A stretch of 64,000 nt of DNA from positions 4,898,001-4,962,000 of the forward strand of contig NZ_CP073347.1 of NCBI RefSeq assembly GCF_024397915.1. Direction: 5' to 3'. The position numbers were made by a program, and so were the translations under genes. The notes beneath the pieces are model-generated. The model was given only the letters and a program-made list of their open reading frames with translations. It made no database searches and was not told the DNA's origin. Below, in pieces: positions 35,471 to 43,240 of the stretch (position 1 is its first letter; each line of letters opens with the position of its first letter). The stretch comes from Marinobacterium rhizophilum (GTDB lineage: Bacteria; Pseudomonadota; Gammaproteobacteria; Pseudomonadales; Balneatricaceae).

Positions 35471-36153
35471 AAGGTCTTAACCAGTTTTACGGTGAAAGCC
35501 ATACCCTTTGGGATGTGGATCTGGACGTTCCCAAGGGCAAGTGCACTGTTTTGATGGGGCGCAACGGCGTGGGCAAGACCACCCTGTTGCAGTGCATCAT
35601 GGGGCACCAGGCGGTAAAAAGTGGCCAGATTGAACTGGCAGGCGAAGATCTGCTGGCGCGCTCGGTGGAACAGCGTCCGCGCCTGGGGGTGGGCTATGTG
35701 CCCCAGGGGCGGCAGATCTTTCCGCTGCTGAGCGTGGAGGAAAACCTGCAGGTGGGCCTGCCGGTGCGCAAGCGCGGCGATCGCAAGATACCGGATTATA
35801 TCTTTGAGCTGTTTCCGGTGCTCAAGCAGATGCTGAACCGGCGTGGCGGCGATCTCTCGGGTGGGCAGCAGCAACAGCTGGCGATTGGCCGGGCGCTGGT
35901 GGTGGACCCGCAGTTGCTGATTCTGGATGAACCCACCGAAGGTATTCAGCCCAACGTGGTGCAGGAAATCGGCGATATTATCCGCCACCTCAACCAGGAG
36001 TTCGGGCTGACCGTACTGCTGGTCGAACAGAAGCTGCCGTTTGCCCGCAAGGTGGCGGACCATTTCTGCATTCTGGACCGGGGCCGCAGTGTGGCCACCG
36101 GCGTCATTGACGCGCTGGACGATGGTCTGATACGCAAATATTTGACGGTGTGA
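35458..36153 (+). CDS. urtE: Urea ABC transporter ATPase UrtE
   Basis: A 231-residue LivF-type ATPase. Walker A GRNGVGKTT, signature LSGGQQQQLAIGRAL, Walker B LLILDEPTEGI and the switch region VLLVEQKLPFA are intact. The start at 35458 follows a duplicated copy of the same start region. It is 13-19 bases from ureD, so importer and urease maturation genes share one transcript. Confidence 0.95.
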   Translation: MLSVKGLNQFYGESHTLWDVDLDVPKGKCTVLMGRNGVGKTTLLQCIMGHQAVKSGQIELAGEDLLARSVEQRPRLGVGYVPQGRQIFPLLSVEENLQVGLPVRKRGDRKIPDYIFELFPVLKQMLNRRGGDLSGGQQQQLAIGRALVVDPQLLILDEPTEGIQPNVVQEIGDIIRHLNQEFGLTVLLVEQKLPFARKVADHFCILDRGRSVATGVIDALDDGLIRKYLTV

Positions 36154-36166
36154 CGGGGAGGCTCCA

Positions 36167-37009
36167 TTGAACATGCAAGCGGCGGTACAGGCGGAACGGG
36201 GCTGGCAGGCCCGGCTGGAACTGGGCTACGAGGCGCGGGGTGGCAAGACCCGCCTGGTGCATCGCAGCATGTACGGGCCCCTGGCCGTACAGCGGCCCTT
36301 CTATCCCCAGGGTGGCATCTGTCACAGCTACCTGCTGCACCCGCCCGGCGGGGTGGTGGGGGGTGATGAGCTGGAGATCGATGTGCGGGTCGCCGATGGC
36401 GCCCATGCCTTGCTAACCACGCCCGGCGCCACCAAGTTCTACCGTTGCGCCGGGCTCACCGCGCACCAGTGCCAGCATCTGTGGGTGGAGGATGGCGGCA
36501 TTCTGGAGTGGTTGCCGCAGGAAAATATTTTCTTTCCAGGCGCCGCGAGTCGGCTGCGCAGTCGTATTGATGTGGCCGCAGGGGGACGTTTTATTGGCTG
36601 GGAACTGCAATGTCTGGGGCGACCTGCGAATGGCGAAAACTTCAGCCATGGCCGTGTAGACAGCCGTTGCGAGCTGCGCTTTGACGGCACCCGGGTACTG
36701 ATCGATCAGCTGCAGGTTGAGGGGCTGGATCAGTTTGGCGCCGCCGCCGGCATGCGTGGCCATGCCATGGCCGCGAGCCTGTACGCCCTGCCGGCAACCG
36801 CGTCCACGCTGGAGAAAGTGCAGTCACTCATTGATGAGCAGTTTGCCGCGGCTGCCATCGGCGCAACCCTGGTTGACTCGGTGCTGGCTGTGCGCATGCT
36901 GGGGCAGAATACCGAGGACATACAGGCGGTGCTGATTCCGGTGTGGGAGCTGTTGCGACGGGAACTACTGGGGCTCGAGTCTTGCCCGCCGCGTATCTGG
37001 TCAACCTGA
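36167..37009 (+). CDS. ureD: Urease accessory protein UreD
   Basis: A 280-residue soluble scaffold that binds apo-urease and, with UreF and UreG, guides nickel and CO2 into the active site. Family strings are RPFYPQGGICHSYLLHPPGGVVGGDELEI, ATKFYRC, and WLPQENIFFPGA. Two starts are possible: TTG 36167 (GGGGAGG with good spacing) and ATG 36173. It follows urtE directly but is separated from ureA by two reverse-strand genes. Confidence 0.93.
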   Translation: MNMQAAVQAERGWQARLELGYEARGGKTRLVHRSMYGPLAVQRPFYPQGGICHSYLLHPPGGVVGGDELEIDVRVADGAHALLTTPGATKFYRCAGLTAHQCQHLWVEDGGILEWLPQENIFFPGAASRLRSRIDVAAGGRFIGWELQCLGRPANGENFSHGRVDSRCELRFDGTRVLIDQLQVEGLDQFGAAAGMRGHAMAASLYALPATASTLEKVQSLIDEQFAAAAIGATLVDSVLAVRMLGQNTEDIQAVLIPVWELLRRELLGLESCPPRIWST

Positions 37010-37043
37010 ACGCGGCGGGGCTTGAGCGGTCTTTAGGTGCCCG

Positions 37044-37994
37044 TCAGTGATTGCGGGCGTCAGGGCGCAGCCAGCGCGCGCCTTCTTCGCTGCCGGTCTG
37101 GCGCTCGCCGCGCCGCTGCACCCGGCCGGCTTCCTGTCGGTCTGCCCTTGATTGCTGCCGGCTTTCCCGTCTTTCCTGCCAGGTCTGTTGGCTGCGCAGA
37201 GCGTCGCCGCGTCTGCCCCCGGCACTCCTGTTATCAGACCGCCGGATTTCCCGCGCACGCTTGAGCTCCTGGCGCCGTAGCGCATCCTGGTGGATTGCCC
37301 GGCGCTCTTCAAAGGTATTGGCGTTTTTTATCCGCTGGAGCGCCGCAGCTTTGCGGGCATCCTCACGGGAGTACTCCTGGTCGCGCTGGCGTCTGTCGAC
37401 CTTGCGCTCCTGCTCACGCCTGTTGGCACGCCTGTCATCGCGTCGGTTATCGTGCAGGTCGCGGCGAGAGCCGCTCTGGAGTTGCTGCGATGAGCGACCA
37501 TCATACCGGTCGCCACGGTCGCCACGGTCGCCACGGTCGCCACGGTCGCCACGGTCGCCACGGTCGCCACGGTCGCCACGGTCATAGCGGCGACGGCCGT
37601 CGTCCCGGTCATCCCGCCGGGTATCGCGCTGTCGCCAGCTGTCGCTGTCACCACGGTAACGCTGGCGGTGCTGGTGATGGTCCCGGTAGGGCTTATCGCG
37701 GTGGGCTTTCACGCGTACACGGTGATCGGGGTGCAGGTGGTAGTGCCGCGGCAGCGCACGGGTGCGCACCCAGCGATGTTCATGCTGATAGTAGTAGTAG
37801 CCCGAGTGGATATTGAAATAGATACCCACGCGCGGGTAGTAATAGAAATCATCGTAGTAACTGTTGCTATAGCCGCCGGCATAGCCATAGTCGTAATCCC
37901 TGACGGCGCCGCCTGTATGGTGGGGCGCGTAGGTGCAGGCAGTCAGCACCGTGGCTGCTAACAGCGTCAGTACCTTCAAAGCTCTGGCTGACAT
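37044..37994 (-). CDS. Arg-rich lipoprotein with RGD tandem repeats
   Basis: A 316-residue predicted lipoprotein: signal peptide with lipobox LTAC, Cys20. A Tyr/Gly-rich stretch (about 34-70) is followed by a His/Arg-rich region with an RGD tripeptide repeated about eight times (near 140-165), encoded by a 9-bp tandem repeat. The rest is highly charged and probably disordered or coiled. The Tyr-rich part with YYYYQHEHRWVR resembles small outer-membrane lipoproteins of unknown role. GGAGG precedes the ATG. It interrupts the urease cluster. Confidence 0.7.
   Translation of the reverse strand: MSARALKVLTLLAATVLTACTYAPHHTGGAVRDYDYGYAGGYSNSYYDDFYYYPRVGIYFNIHSGYYYYQHEHRWVRTRALPRHYHLHPDHRVRVKAHRDKPYRDHHQHRQRYRGDSDSWRQRDTRRDDRDDGRRRYDRGDRGDRGDRGDRGDRGDRGDRGDRYDGRSSQQLQSGSRRDLHDNRRDDRRANRREQERKVDRRQRDQEYSREDARKAAALQRIKNANTFEERRAIHQDALRRQELKRAREIRRSDNRSAGGRRGDALRSQQTWQERRESRQQSRADRQEAGRVQRRGERQTGSEEGARWLRPDARNH
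37507..37584. repeat. 9-bp tandem repeat coding RGD
   Basis: Eight perfect copies of CGGTCGCCA run from 37507 to 37578, followed by a partial unit. Being a multiple of three, copy-number changes would lengthen or shorten the lipoprotein without a frameshift. Confidence 0.95.
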
Positions 37995-38267
37995 GGGCCA
38001 CCTCCGGTGTTATCAGTTGTGTGAAGGAACCTCCACTTGTTCCGGAAACCGGGCACCTCCCTGGGCCAGATCGCTTGCGTTAACCCCGGACTGAGAGCGC
38101 GCGACAGCAGGTAACAGTGCTGCGCGCAGCATTAACGGGATATTCCCATTAAGACAGCGGGCAACTGAATCAATGCTGAAAACGCGAAATTCAACGTGGC
38201 GGGATAGTGGGGCTTTTCCTTGCAGGCATGTTACTGCAATACAGCGGGAGTCGTTTCGGCTGTCAGG

Positions 38268-38924
38268 TCAGAAGGCGTGCCAGAGCACGGCGAAGTAATG
38301 GCAGGTGGTGCCGGCCATGACGAACAGGTGCCAGATGAAGTGCCCGTACAGGAGGCTGGAGTCGAGTACAAAAAACAGCACCCCGACCGTATAGGCCAGG
38401 CCACCCCCAATGAGCCAGGCGAGCCCGCTGTCCGACAGCGCCTCGCTCAGCGGCTGTATCATCAGCACAATCAGCCACCCCATCAGCACGTAGAGCCCCG
38501 TGGACAGCGTCGGGCGCGACAGGCGCCGGGTGAGCTTCAGGGCAACGCCGGTACCGGCCAGCAACCAGATGACGGTCAGTAGTATCCAGCCGCCAGGGCC
38601 ATTCAGCACGCCCAGCATAAAGGGCGAGTAGGTGCCGGCAATCAGCAGGTAGATGGCGGAATGTTCGATCATGCGCATCAGGCGCTTGGCCCTGCCCGGG
38701 CGCATTGCATGGTAGAGGCTCGAGGCCAGGTACAGCAGCACCATGCTCAGGGCAAAGAGGCTGGCGCCGATAATGACGCCGATATCACCACGTTCGAAGG
38801 CCTGCAGGATCAACACGGGAGCGGCAATCAGGGCGGCGACAAAACCCAGGCTGTGACTCAGGCTGTTGACAAACTCCTCCCGGCGGGACTGGGGTCTGCC
38901 GGGGATCCGGGGTGGATTTCGCAT
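38268..38924 (-). CDS. trhA: TrhA (hemolysin III/PAQR family) membrane protein
   Basis: A 218-residue protein with seven hydrophobic helices. The PAQR hallmarks are present: SHSLGFVAAL in helix 1, SSLYHAM in helix 2, EHSAIYLLIAGTYSPF in helix 3 and a closing GHFIWHLFVMAGTTCHYFAVL, with conserved His and Ser that bind a metal. In E. coli the family (TrhA/YqfA) affects membrane energetics. ATG 38924 is preferred (AAGGTG 6 bases upstream); GTG 38933 also fits. It lies within the urease cluster on the opposite strand. Confidence 0.9.
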   Translation of the reverse strand: MRNPPRIPGRPQSRREEFVNSLSHSLGFVAALIAAPVLILQAFERGDIGVIIGASLFALSMVLLYLASSLYHAMRPGRAKRLMRMIEHSAIYLLIAGTYSPFMLGVLNGPGGWILLTVIWLLAGTGVALKLTRRLSRPTLSTGLYVLMGWLIVLMIQPLSEALSDSGLAWLIGGGLAYTVGVLFFVLDSSLLYGHFIWHLFVMAGTTCHYFAVLWHAF

Positions 38925-39095
38925 GGGTATCACCTTGATCTAGGGCGTGCAGTAGATGTTCGCCGGTTGCCGAGCCTTGCAGTGAATTTTAGTCGAGCTT
39001 GCGCTTTGGCTCCTGTGGTGCCGGGAGTCCCGTGTTTTCCCTGCTGTTATTTTGGTGCATTTGACGCACCGCGAGTGTGCGCTACGGGGCTGGTT

Positions 39096-39110
39096 GCACA
39101 GCTGTGGTGC
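39096..39110. promoter_or_regulatory. Putative NtrC-binding site
   Basis: GCAC-N7-GTGC, the core of the NtrC enhancer consensus, is present without mismatch. It is centred about 109 bases before the start predicted from the sigma-54 element at 39186-39201, a normal enhancer distance. Confidence 0.6.
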
Positions 39111-39185
39111 GTGGTGCCGCCCGGGGGCTGCACCTTTGTGGACACAAGCCCTGCCCGCAAGGTCGATCAGGCGGGCTTGCAAGGT

Positions 39186-39201
39186 TGGTCTGGGTATTGC
39201 A
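39186..39201 (+). promoter_or_regulatory. Sigma-54-type promoter for ureA
   Basis: TTGG at -24 and TTGCA at -12 have the exact spacing of sigma-54 promoters (ten bases between GG and GC). The -24 box is weaker than at urtA (GGTCTG in place of GGCACG). The predicted start is near 39212, about 80 bases before ureA. Confidence 0.55.
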
Positions 39202-39290
39202 TTCATAATTCCACACTTTAGGCAGGCAGCGATCCGTACCCTTTTTTAGCGAGTGTGCTGTCGAGTTCCACCATTGTGACGGGGTTCTGC

Positions 39291-39593
39291 ATGGAATTAA
39301 CACCACGGGAAAAAGACAAGCTGATGCTGTTCACAGCCGGCCTGCTGGCGGAGCGCCGCAAGGCGCGGGGGTTGAAACTGAACTATCCGGAAGCAGTGGC
39401 CTTTATCAGTGCAGCCATTCTGGAAGGGGCTCGCGATGGTCGTACCGTGGCAGAACTGATGGACTTCGGGCGCACTCTGCTGAGCCTTGAGGATGTCATG
39501 GACGGTGTTGCCGAGATGATTCACGACATTCAGGTCGAGGCGACCTTTCCCGATGGCACCAAGCTGGTCACGGTGCACGATCCCATCGTCTAA
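39291..39593 (+). CDS. ureA: Urease gamma subunit
   Basis: A 100-residue protein, full length for UreA. It opens with MELTPREKDKLMLFTAGLLAERR and contains LNYPEAVAFISAAILEGARDG and IQVEATFPDGTKLVTVHDPI, all diagnostic. It forms the small subunit of the (alpha-beta-gamma)3 urease that splits urea to ammonia and carbamate. The start at 39291 agrees with the family; the open frame to 39255 does not. ureB follows after 59 bases. Confidence 0.96.
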   Translation: MELTPREKDKLMLFTAGLLAERRKARGLKLNYPEAVAFISAAILEGARDGRTVAELMDFGRTLLSLEDVMDGVAEMIHDIQVEATFPDGTKLVTVHDPIV

Positions 39594-39652
39594 CAGCACA
39601 GACGCAGCATTGGCAGCGCAGGCCTGTATCCAGGCTCTGCAAAGGAGGCACC

Positions 39653-39958
39653 ATGATTCCAGGGGAAATGAAAGTCAGGGCGGGTGATATCGAGCTCAAT
39701 GCCGGCCGCCCCGTTGTTACCCTCAAGGTGGCCAATACGGGCGATCGCCCGATCCAGGTTGGCTCCCATTACCACTTTTTCGAAGTCAATGATGCGCTGC
39801 AGTTCGACCGTGCGCAGGCACGGGGCTTTCGCCTGAACATTGCCGCCGGCACCGCCGTGCGTTTCGAACCCGGCCAGAGTCGCACAGTGGAGCTGGTGGC
39901 CTACGCCGGCGATCGCAGGGTGTACGGTTTCCAGGGCAAGGTGATGGGGGATCTTTAA
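39653..39958 (+). CDS. ureB: Urease beta subunit
   Basis: A 101-residue protein, full length for UreB, with the family strings MIPGEMKVRAGDIELNAGR, VANTGDRPIQVGSHYHFFEVNDALQFDR and RFEPGQSRTVELVAYAG. AAAGGAGG precedes the ATG. Its stop overlaps the start of the first of five 31-codon minicistrons (TAATG). In most bacteria ureC follows directly; here 475 bases intervene. Confidence 0.96.
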   Translation: MIPGEMKVRAGDIELNAGRPVVTLKVANTGDRPIQVGSHYHFFEVNDALQFDRAQARGFRLNIAAGTAVRFEPGQSRTVELVAYAGDRRVYGFQGKVMGDL

Positions 39959-40053
39959 TGGCACACATACCCAGGCAGGCCTGCGCGCAACCGGTTACGA
40001 GCGCATTAGCTGCTGGCTGTCGTGTCGGCGGTTATGCAGGGAGGGGCAACTGA
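39958..40053 (+). CDS. 31-residue minicistron 1 in the ureB-ureC junction
   Basis: ATG overlaps the ureB stop (TAATG) and the TGA overlaps the next ATG (TGATG). The peptide (start MAHIPRQACAQ, end YAGRGN) keeps RQA at 6-8, VT at 13-14 and the closing GRGN of the other units, but is much diverged. Despite this the length is exactly 31 codons. It may be a translational relay, not a functional peptide. Confidence 0.6.
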   Translation: MAHIPRQACAQPVTSALAAGCRVGGYAGRGN

Positions 40054-40148
40054 TGACGATAATTTCAAGGCAGGCCCATGCGGCGTCCGTTACGGGAGCA
40101 GCCCACGGGGGCCTCTTTGCCGCGGGTAGTTCAGGGAGGGGCAACTGA
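40053..40148 (+). CDS. 31-residue minicistron 2 in the ureB-ureC junction
   Basis: Starts MTIISRQAHAASVTG, ends SSGRGN. Preceded by GGGAGGGG at a good distance. From codon 5 on it is the same as minicistron 4 apart from the residue-9 codon (His for Tyr) and the residue-6 codon (AGG for CGA). It overlaps its neighbours by one base at each side. Confidence 0.65.
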   Translation: MTIISRQAHAASVTGAAHGGLFAAGSSGRGN

Positions 40149-40243
40149 TGGCCAGAATGTCACGACAGGACTATGCGGAGTCCGTTACGAGAGCGGCTCA
40201 GGGGGGCGTCTTTGCCGCGGGGAATGCAGGGAGGGGCAACTGA
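40148..40243 (+). CDS. 31-residue minicistron 3 in the ureB-ureC junction
   Basis: Starts MARMSRQDYAE, matching UreC residues 1-11 except Asp8, then diverges (SVTRAAQGGVFAAG) and ends NAGRGN. Preceded by GGGAGGGG. One-base overlaps at both ends. Nearly the same as minicistron 5. Confidence 0.65.
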   Translation: MARMSRQDYAESVTRAAQGGVFAAGNAGRGN

Positions 40244-40338
40244 TGGCCAGAATGTCACGACAGGCCTATGCGGCGTCCGTTACGGGAGCAGCCCACGGGG
40301 GCCTCTTTGCCGCGGGTAGTTCAGGGAGGGGCAACTGA
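40243..40338 (+). CDS. 31-residue minicistron 4 in the ureB-ureC junction
   Basis: Starts MARMSRQAYAA, matching UreC residues 1-10, then SVTGAAHGGLFAAG and the closing SSGRGN. Preceded by GGGAGGGG. One-base overlaps at both ends. The closest match to the UreC start in the array. Confidence 0.65.
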   Translation: MARMSRQAYAASVTGAAHGGLFAAGSSGRGN

Positions 40339-40433
40339 TGGCCAGAATGTCACGACAGGACTATGCGGAGTCCGTTACGAGAGCGGTCCAGGTGGGCGTC
40401 TTTGCCGTGGGGAATGCAGGGAGGGGTAACTGA
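40338..40433 (+). CDS. 31-residue minicistron 5 in the ureB-ureC junction
   Basis: Starts MARMSRQDYAE, then SVTRAVQVGVFAVG, and ends NAGRGN. It differs from minicistron 3 by five bases, four of them changing Ala-Ala-Gln-Gly-type codons to Val-rich ones. Its TGA overlaps the ATG of ureC, so ribosomes leaving it are placed at the ureC start. Confidence 0.65.
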   Translation: MARMSRQDYAESVTRAVQVGVFAVGNAGRGN

Positions 40434-42136
40434 TGGCCAGAATGTCACGACAGGCTTACGCCGAGATGTTCGGGCCGACCACCGGGGATCGACTGCGGCT
40501 GGCCGATACCGAACTCTGGCTGGAGGTTGAGAAGGACTACACCGTCTACGGCGACGAGGTGAAGTTCGGCGGCGGCAAGGTCATCCGTGACGGCATGGGG
40601 CAGGGGCAGTTCCCCAGCCGCCAGACCATGGATCTGGTGATCACCAATGCGCTGATCCTGGACCACTGGGGGATCGTCAAGGCGGATGTCGGTATCAAGG
40701 CCGGGCGCATTGCGGCCATCGGCAAGGCGGGCAACCCCGATGTTCAGCCTGGTGTGGATATCCTGATTGGCCCGGGTACCGAAATCCTGGCCGGCGAAGG
40801 CCAGATTCTCACCGCCGGCGGCATAGATTCCCATATTCACTTTATCTGTCCCCAGCAGATCGACGAGGCGCTGACCTCCGGCATTACCACCATGCTGGGC
40901 GGCGGCACCGGGCCCGCCACCGGTACCAATGCCACCACCTGTACACCCGGGCCCTGGAACATGCATCGCATGCTGCAGGCCGCCGATGCGCTGCCCATGA
41001 ACATTGGTTTTCTGGGCAAGGGCAATGCCAGCCAGCCCGAGGCGCTGCGCGAGCAGGTGGCCGCCGGCGCCATTGGCCTCAAGCTGCATGAAGACTGGGG
41101 CACCACGCCGGCCTCGATCAACTGCGCCCTGAGCGTGGCCGAGGAAATGGACGTGCAGGTAGCGATTCACACCGACACCCTCAATGAATCCGGCTTCGTG
41201 GAAGAAACCCTCAAGGCCATCGGCGGGCGCACTATTCATACCTATCACACCGAGGGGGCCGGGGGCGGCCATGCGCCGGACATTATCAAGGCCGCGGGTT
41301 TTGCCAACGTGTTGCCATCGTCCACCAACCCGACGCGGCCCTACACCGTCAATACGGTGGATGAGCACCTCGACATGCTGATGGTGTGCCATCACCTGGA
41401 TCCGAACATCGCCGAGGATGTGGCCTTTGCGGAGTCGCGCATACGCCGTGAAACCATCGCCGCCGAGGACCTGCTGCATGACCTGGGGGCTTTCTCGATG
41501 ATTTCGTCCGACTCCCAGGCCATGGGGCGGGTGGGCGAGGTGATTACCCGCACCTGGCAAACGGCCCACAAGATGAAGGTGCAGTTTGGCAGCCTGGCCG
41601 GTGATCCCGCAGAAAATGACAACGGTCGCCTCAAGCGCTATGTCGCCAAGTACACCATCAACCCGGCGCTGGCCCACGGCATTGCCCATGAAGTGGGGTC
41701 CATCGAAGTGGGCAAGCTGGCGGACCTGGTGCTCTGGCGTCCGGCCTTCTTTGGCACCAAGCCCAGCGTCATCCTCAAGGGGGGGCTGATCGCTGCGGCC
41801 CCCATGGGAGACCCCAATGCGTCCATCCCGACACCGCAGCCGGTACATTACCGCCCCATGTTCGGTGCCTATGGCGGTGCCTGCCATGCTACCTCCATGC
41901 TGTTTATGTCCCAGGCGGCGATTGCCGCCGATGTCGCCGGGCAGGTGGGCCTGAAAAGCCTGGTCGGCGAGGTGCGGGGGTGTCGCAGCGTCACCAAGAG
42001 CGACATGGTGCACAACAGCTATCAGCCGGTGATCGAGGTGGATTCGCAGACCTACCAGGTGCGGGCCGATGGCCGCCTGCTGGTGTGCGAGCCGGCCACC
42101 GTGCTGCCGATGGCGCAGCGCTATTTCCTGTTCTGA
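40433..42136 (+). CDS. ureC: Urease alpha subunit (catalytic)
   Basis: A 567-residue nickel amidohydrolase. In standard urease numbering the metal and catalytic residues are all present: His134 and His136 (SHIHF), carbamylated Lys217 and His219 (GLKLHEDWG), His246, His272, Cys319-His320 (MVCHHLDP) and Asp360. It is therefore expected to be active. The ATG overlaps the stop of the last 31-codon minicistron, and its first 11 codons are the source of the repeated minicistron starts. GGGAGGGG lies just upstream. Confidence 0.97.
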   Translation: MARMSRQAYAEMFGPTTGDRLRLADTELWLEVEKDYTVYGDEVKFGGGKVIRDGMGQGQFPSRQTMDLVITNALILDHWGIVKADVGIKAGRIAAIGKAGNPDVQPGVDILIGPGTEILAGEGQILTAGGIDSHIHFICPQQIDEALTSGITTMLGGGTGPATGTNATTCTPGPWNMHRMLQAADALPMNIGFLGKGNASQPEALREQVAAGAIGLKLHEDWGTTPASINCALSVAEEMDVQVAIHTDTLNESGFVEETLKAIGGRTIHTYHTEGAGGGHAPDIIKAAGFANVLPSSTNPTRPYTVNTVDEHLDMLMVCHHLDPNIAEDVAFAESRIRRETIAAEDLLHDLGAFSMISSDSQAMGRVGEVITRTWQTAHKMKVQFGSLAGDPAENDNGRLKRYVAKYTINPALAHGIAHEVGSIEVGKLADLVLWRPAFFGTKPSVILKGGLIAAAPMGDPNASIPTPQPVHYRPMFGAYGGACHATSMLFMSQAAIAADVAGQVGLKSLVGEVRGCRSVTKSDMVHNSYQPVIEVDSQTYQVRADGRLLVCEPATVLPMAQRYFLF

Positions 42137-42170
42137 TGGCCTGTTCGACAACAAGATACAAGGGATACCC

Positions 42171-42656
42171 ATGATTCATCTGACCCAAGTGCTGGGTTCA
42201 TGCCAGCCCCACAGTGCCACCTTGCGCCTGCCCATCGACAAGCGCATCAAGAGCCGGCTGCGCGCAGAGCTTGAGGATGGCCGCGAGGTCGGGCTTTTCC
42301 TGCCCCGCGGCCTGACGCTGCGTGACGGCGACCTGCTGCAGTCCGATGCGGGCCTGGTGGTGCGCATCAAGGCCGCGCCGGAACCCGTGTCGACGGTACG
42401 CAGTGCCGATGCGCTGGCACTGGCTCGGGCGTGTTACCACCTGGGTAACCGTCATGTTCCGCTGCAGGTGGAAGCCGGCTGGGTGCGTTATCTGCACGAC
42501 CATGTGCTTGATGCGATGGTGCGTGGGCTGGGGCTGGAGGTGACTTTCGAGCAGGCGCCGTTTGAGCCCGAGGCCGGTGCCTACCAGGGCGGTTCCCACG
42601 GCCATTCACATGCGCATGACGGCAATGGCGACAGCCATGCCGGACACAGCCACTGA
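42171..42656 (+). CDS. ureE: Urease nickel metallochaperone UreE
   Basis: A 161-residue protein with the UreE N-terminal domain (TLRLPIDKRIKSRLRAELEDGREVGLFLPRGLTLRDGDLL), the metal-binding C-terminal domain (LGNRHVPLQVE..WVRYLHDHVLDAMVRGLG), and a His-rich tail with nine His in the last 25 residues. It binds nickel and passes it to the UreDFG complex. AAGGGA precedes ATG 42171; the open frame upstream belongs to a shadow. Confidence 0.95.
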   Translation: MIHLTQVLGSCQPHSATLRLPIDKRIKSRLRAELEDGREVGLFLPRGLTLRDGDLLQSDAGLVVRIKAAPEPVSTVRSADALALARACYHLGNRHVPLQVEAGWVRYLHDHVLDAMVRGLGLEVTFEQAPFEPEAGAYQGGSHGHSHAHDGNGDSHAGHSH

Positions 42657-42682
42657 ACAGGATTTTTAAAGGAGTCTTACCC

Positions 42683-43234
42683 ATGAAAACTACGTACAAG
42701 GCTGCAGCAGCGACCCTGCTGGTACTGATATCGCCCCTGGCCCTGGCCCACAGCGGGCACGAGATGGCGGGTTTCGCCGCCGGTATGCTGCATCCACTGA
42801 CCGGGCTTGACCATCTGGCCATGCTGCTGGGCGTGGGTGCTCTGGGCGCCAGCCAGGCTGTCAGCACCCGTGCGGGCCTGTATGCCGCGGCGCTACTGGC
42901 GCTCTTTGGTGGTGCGCTGCTGGGACTGGCGACCGGCTGGGCCGGCGGTATTGAACCGATGATCGGCCTGTCGCTGTTCGTGGTGGCTGCAGGCCTGTGG
43001 TTCGGGCGCGGCAAGGCTGTGGCCCTGGTCGCCTCAGCGGTGCTGGTGCTGTTCCACGGCTGGGCCCACGGCCTTGAAGTGGCGCCGGCACAGCTGGCCG
43101 CGTTTCTGCCGGGCATGCTGTTCAGCGCCTGTGCGCTGCTGGGTGCAGGTTTCGGACTGGGCCGCCTGATGACATCCCGGTCCCTGGGTGCGGGCAGTGC
43201 CCTGGCCGCCATTGTGCTCGCCGTGCTGGCCTGA
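42683..43234 (+). CDS. ureJ: HupE/UreJ-family nickel transporter
   Basis: A 183-residue protein with a signal-like first helix ending in ALAHSGH and about six helices. The motif HPLTGLDHLAMLLGVGALG, with two conserved His and an Asp, is the metal-binding signature of HupE/UreJ. Its place between ureE and ureF shows that it supplies nickel for urease. AAAGGAG precedes the ATG. Confidence 0.92.
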   Translation: MKTTYKAAAATLLVLISPLALAHSGHEMAGFAAGMLHPLTGLDHLAMLLGVGALGASQAVSTRAGLYAAALLALFGGALLGLATGWAGGIEPMIGLSLFVVAAGLWFGRGKAVALVASAVLVLFHGWAHGLEVAPAQLAAFLPGMLFSACALLGAGFGLGRLMTSRSLGAGSALAAIVLAVLA

Positions 43235-43240
43235 TAATTC

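Larger units (their letters stand above)
38934..39290. other. Regulatory region upstream of ureA
   Basis: This 357-bp gap has no supported gene. It holds a consensus NtrC-type palindrome at 39096-39110, a further GGTGC-N7-GCACC inverted repeat at 39054-39070 and a sigma-54-type element at 39186-39201. Together they form a credible nitrogen-regulated promoter region for the urease structural genes. Confidence 0.6.
39958..40433 (+). repeat. Five 95-bp tandem repeats between ureB and ureC
   Basis: ATG codons recur at 39958, 40053, 40148, 40243, 40338 and 40433 (ureC), each exactly 95 bases apart. The units carry GGGAGGGG just before each ATG from the second on. Units 2 and 4 are alike, as are units 3 and 5, so the array has a 190-bp higher-order period. 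Unit 1 is strongly diverged but has the same length. No unit has an indel. Confidence 0.97.

Noticed and set aside
40445..42172. 575-codon ORF antisense to ureC
   Set aside because: Shadow of the urease alpha subunit; its composition is not protein-like.
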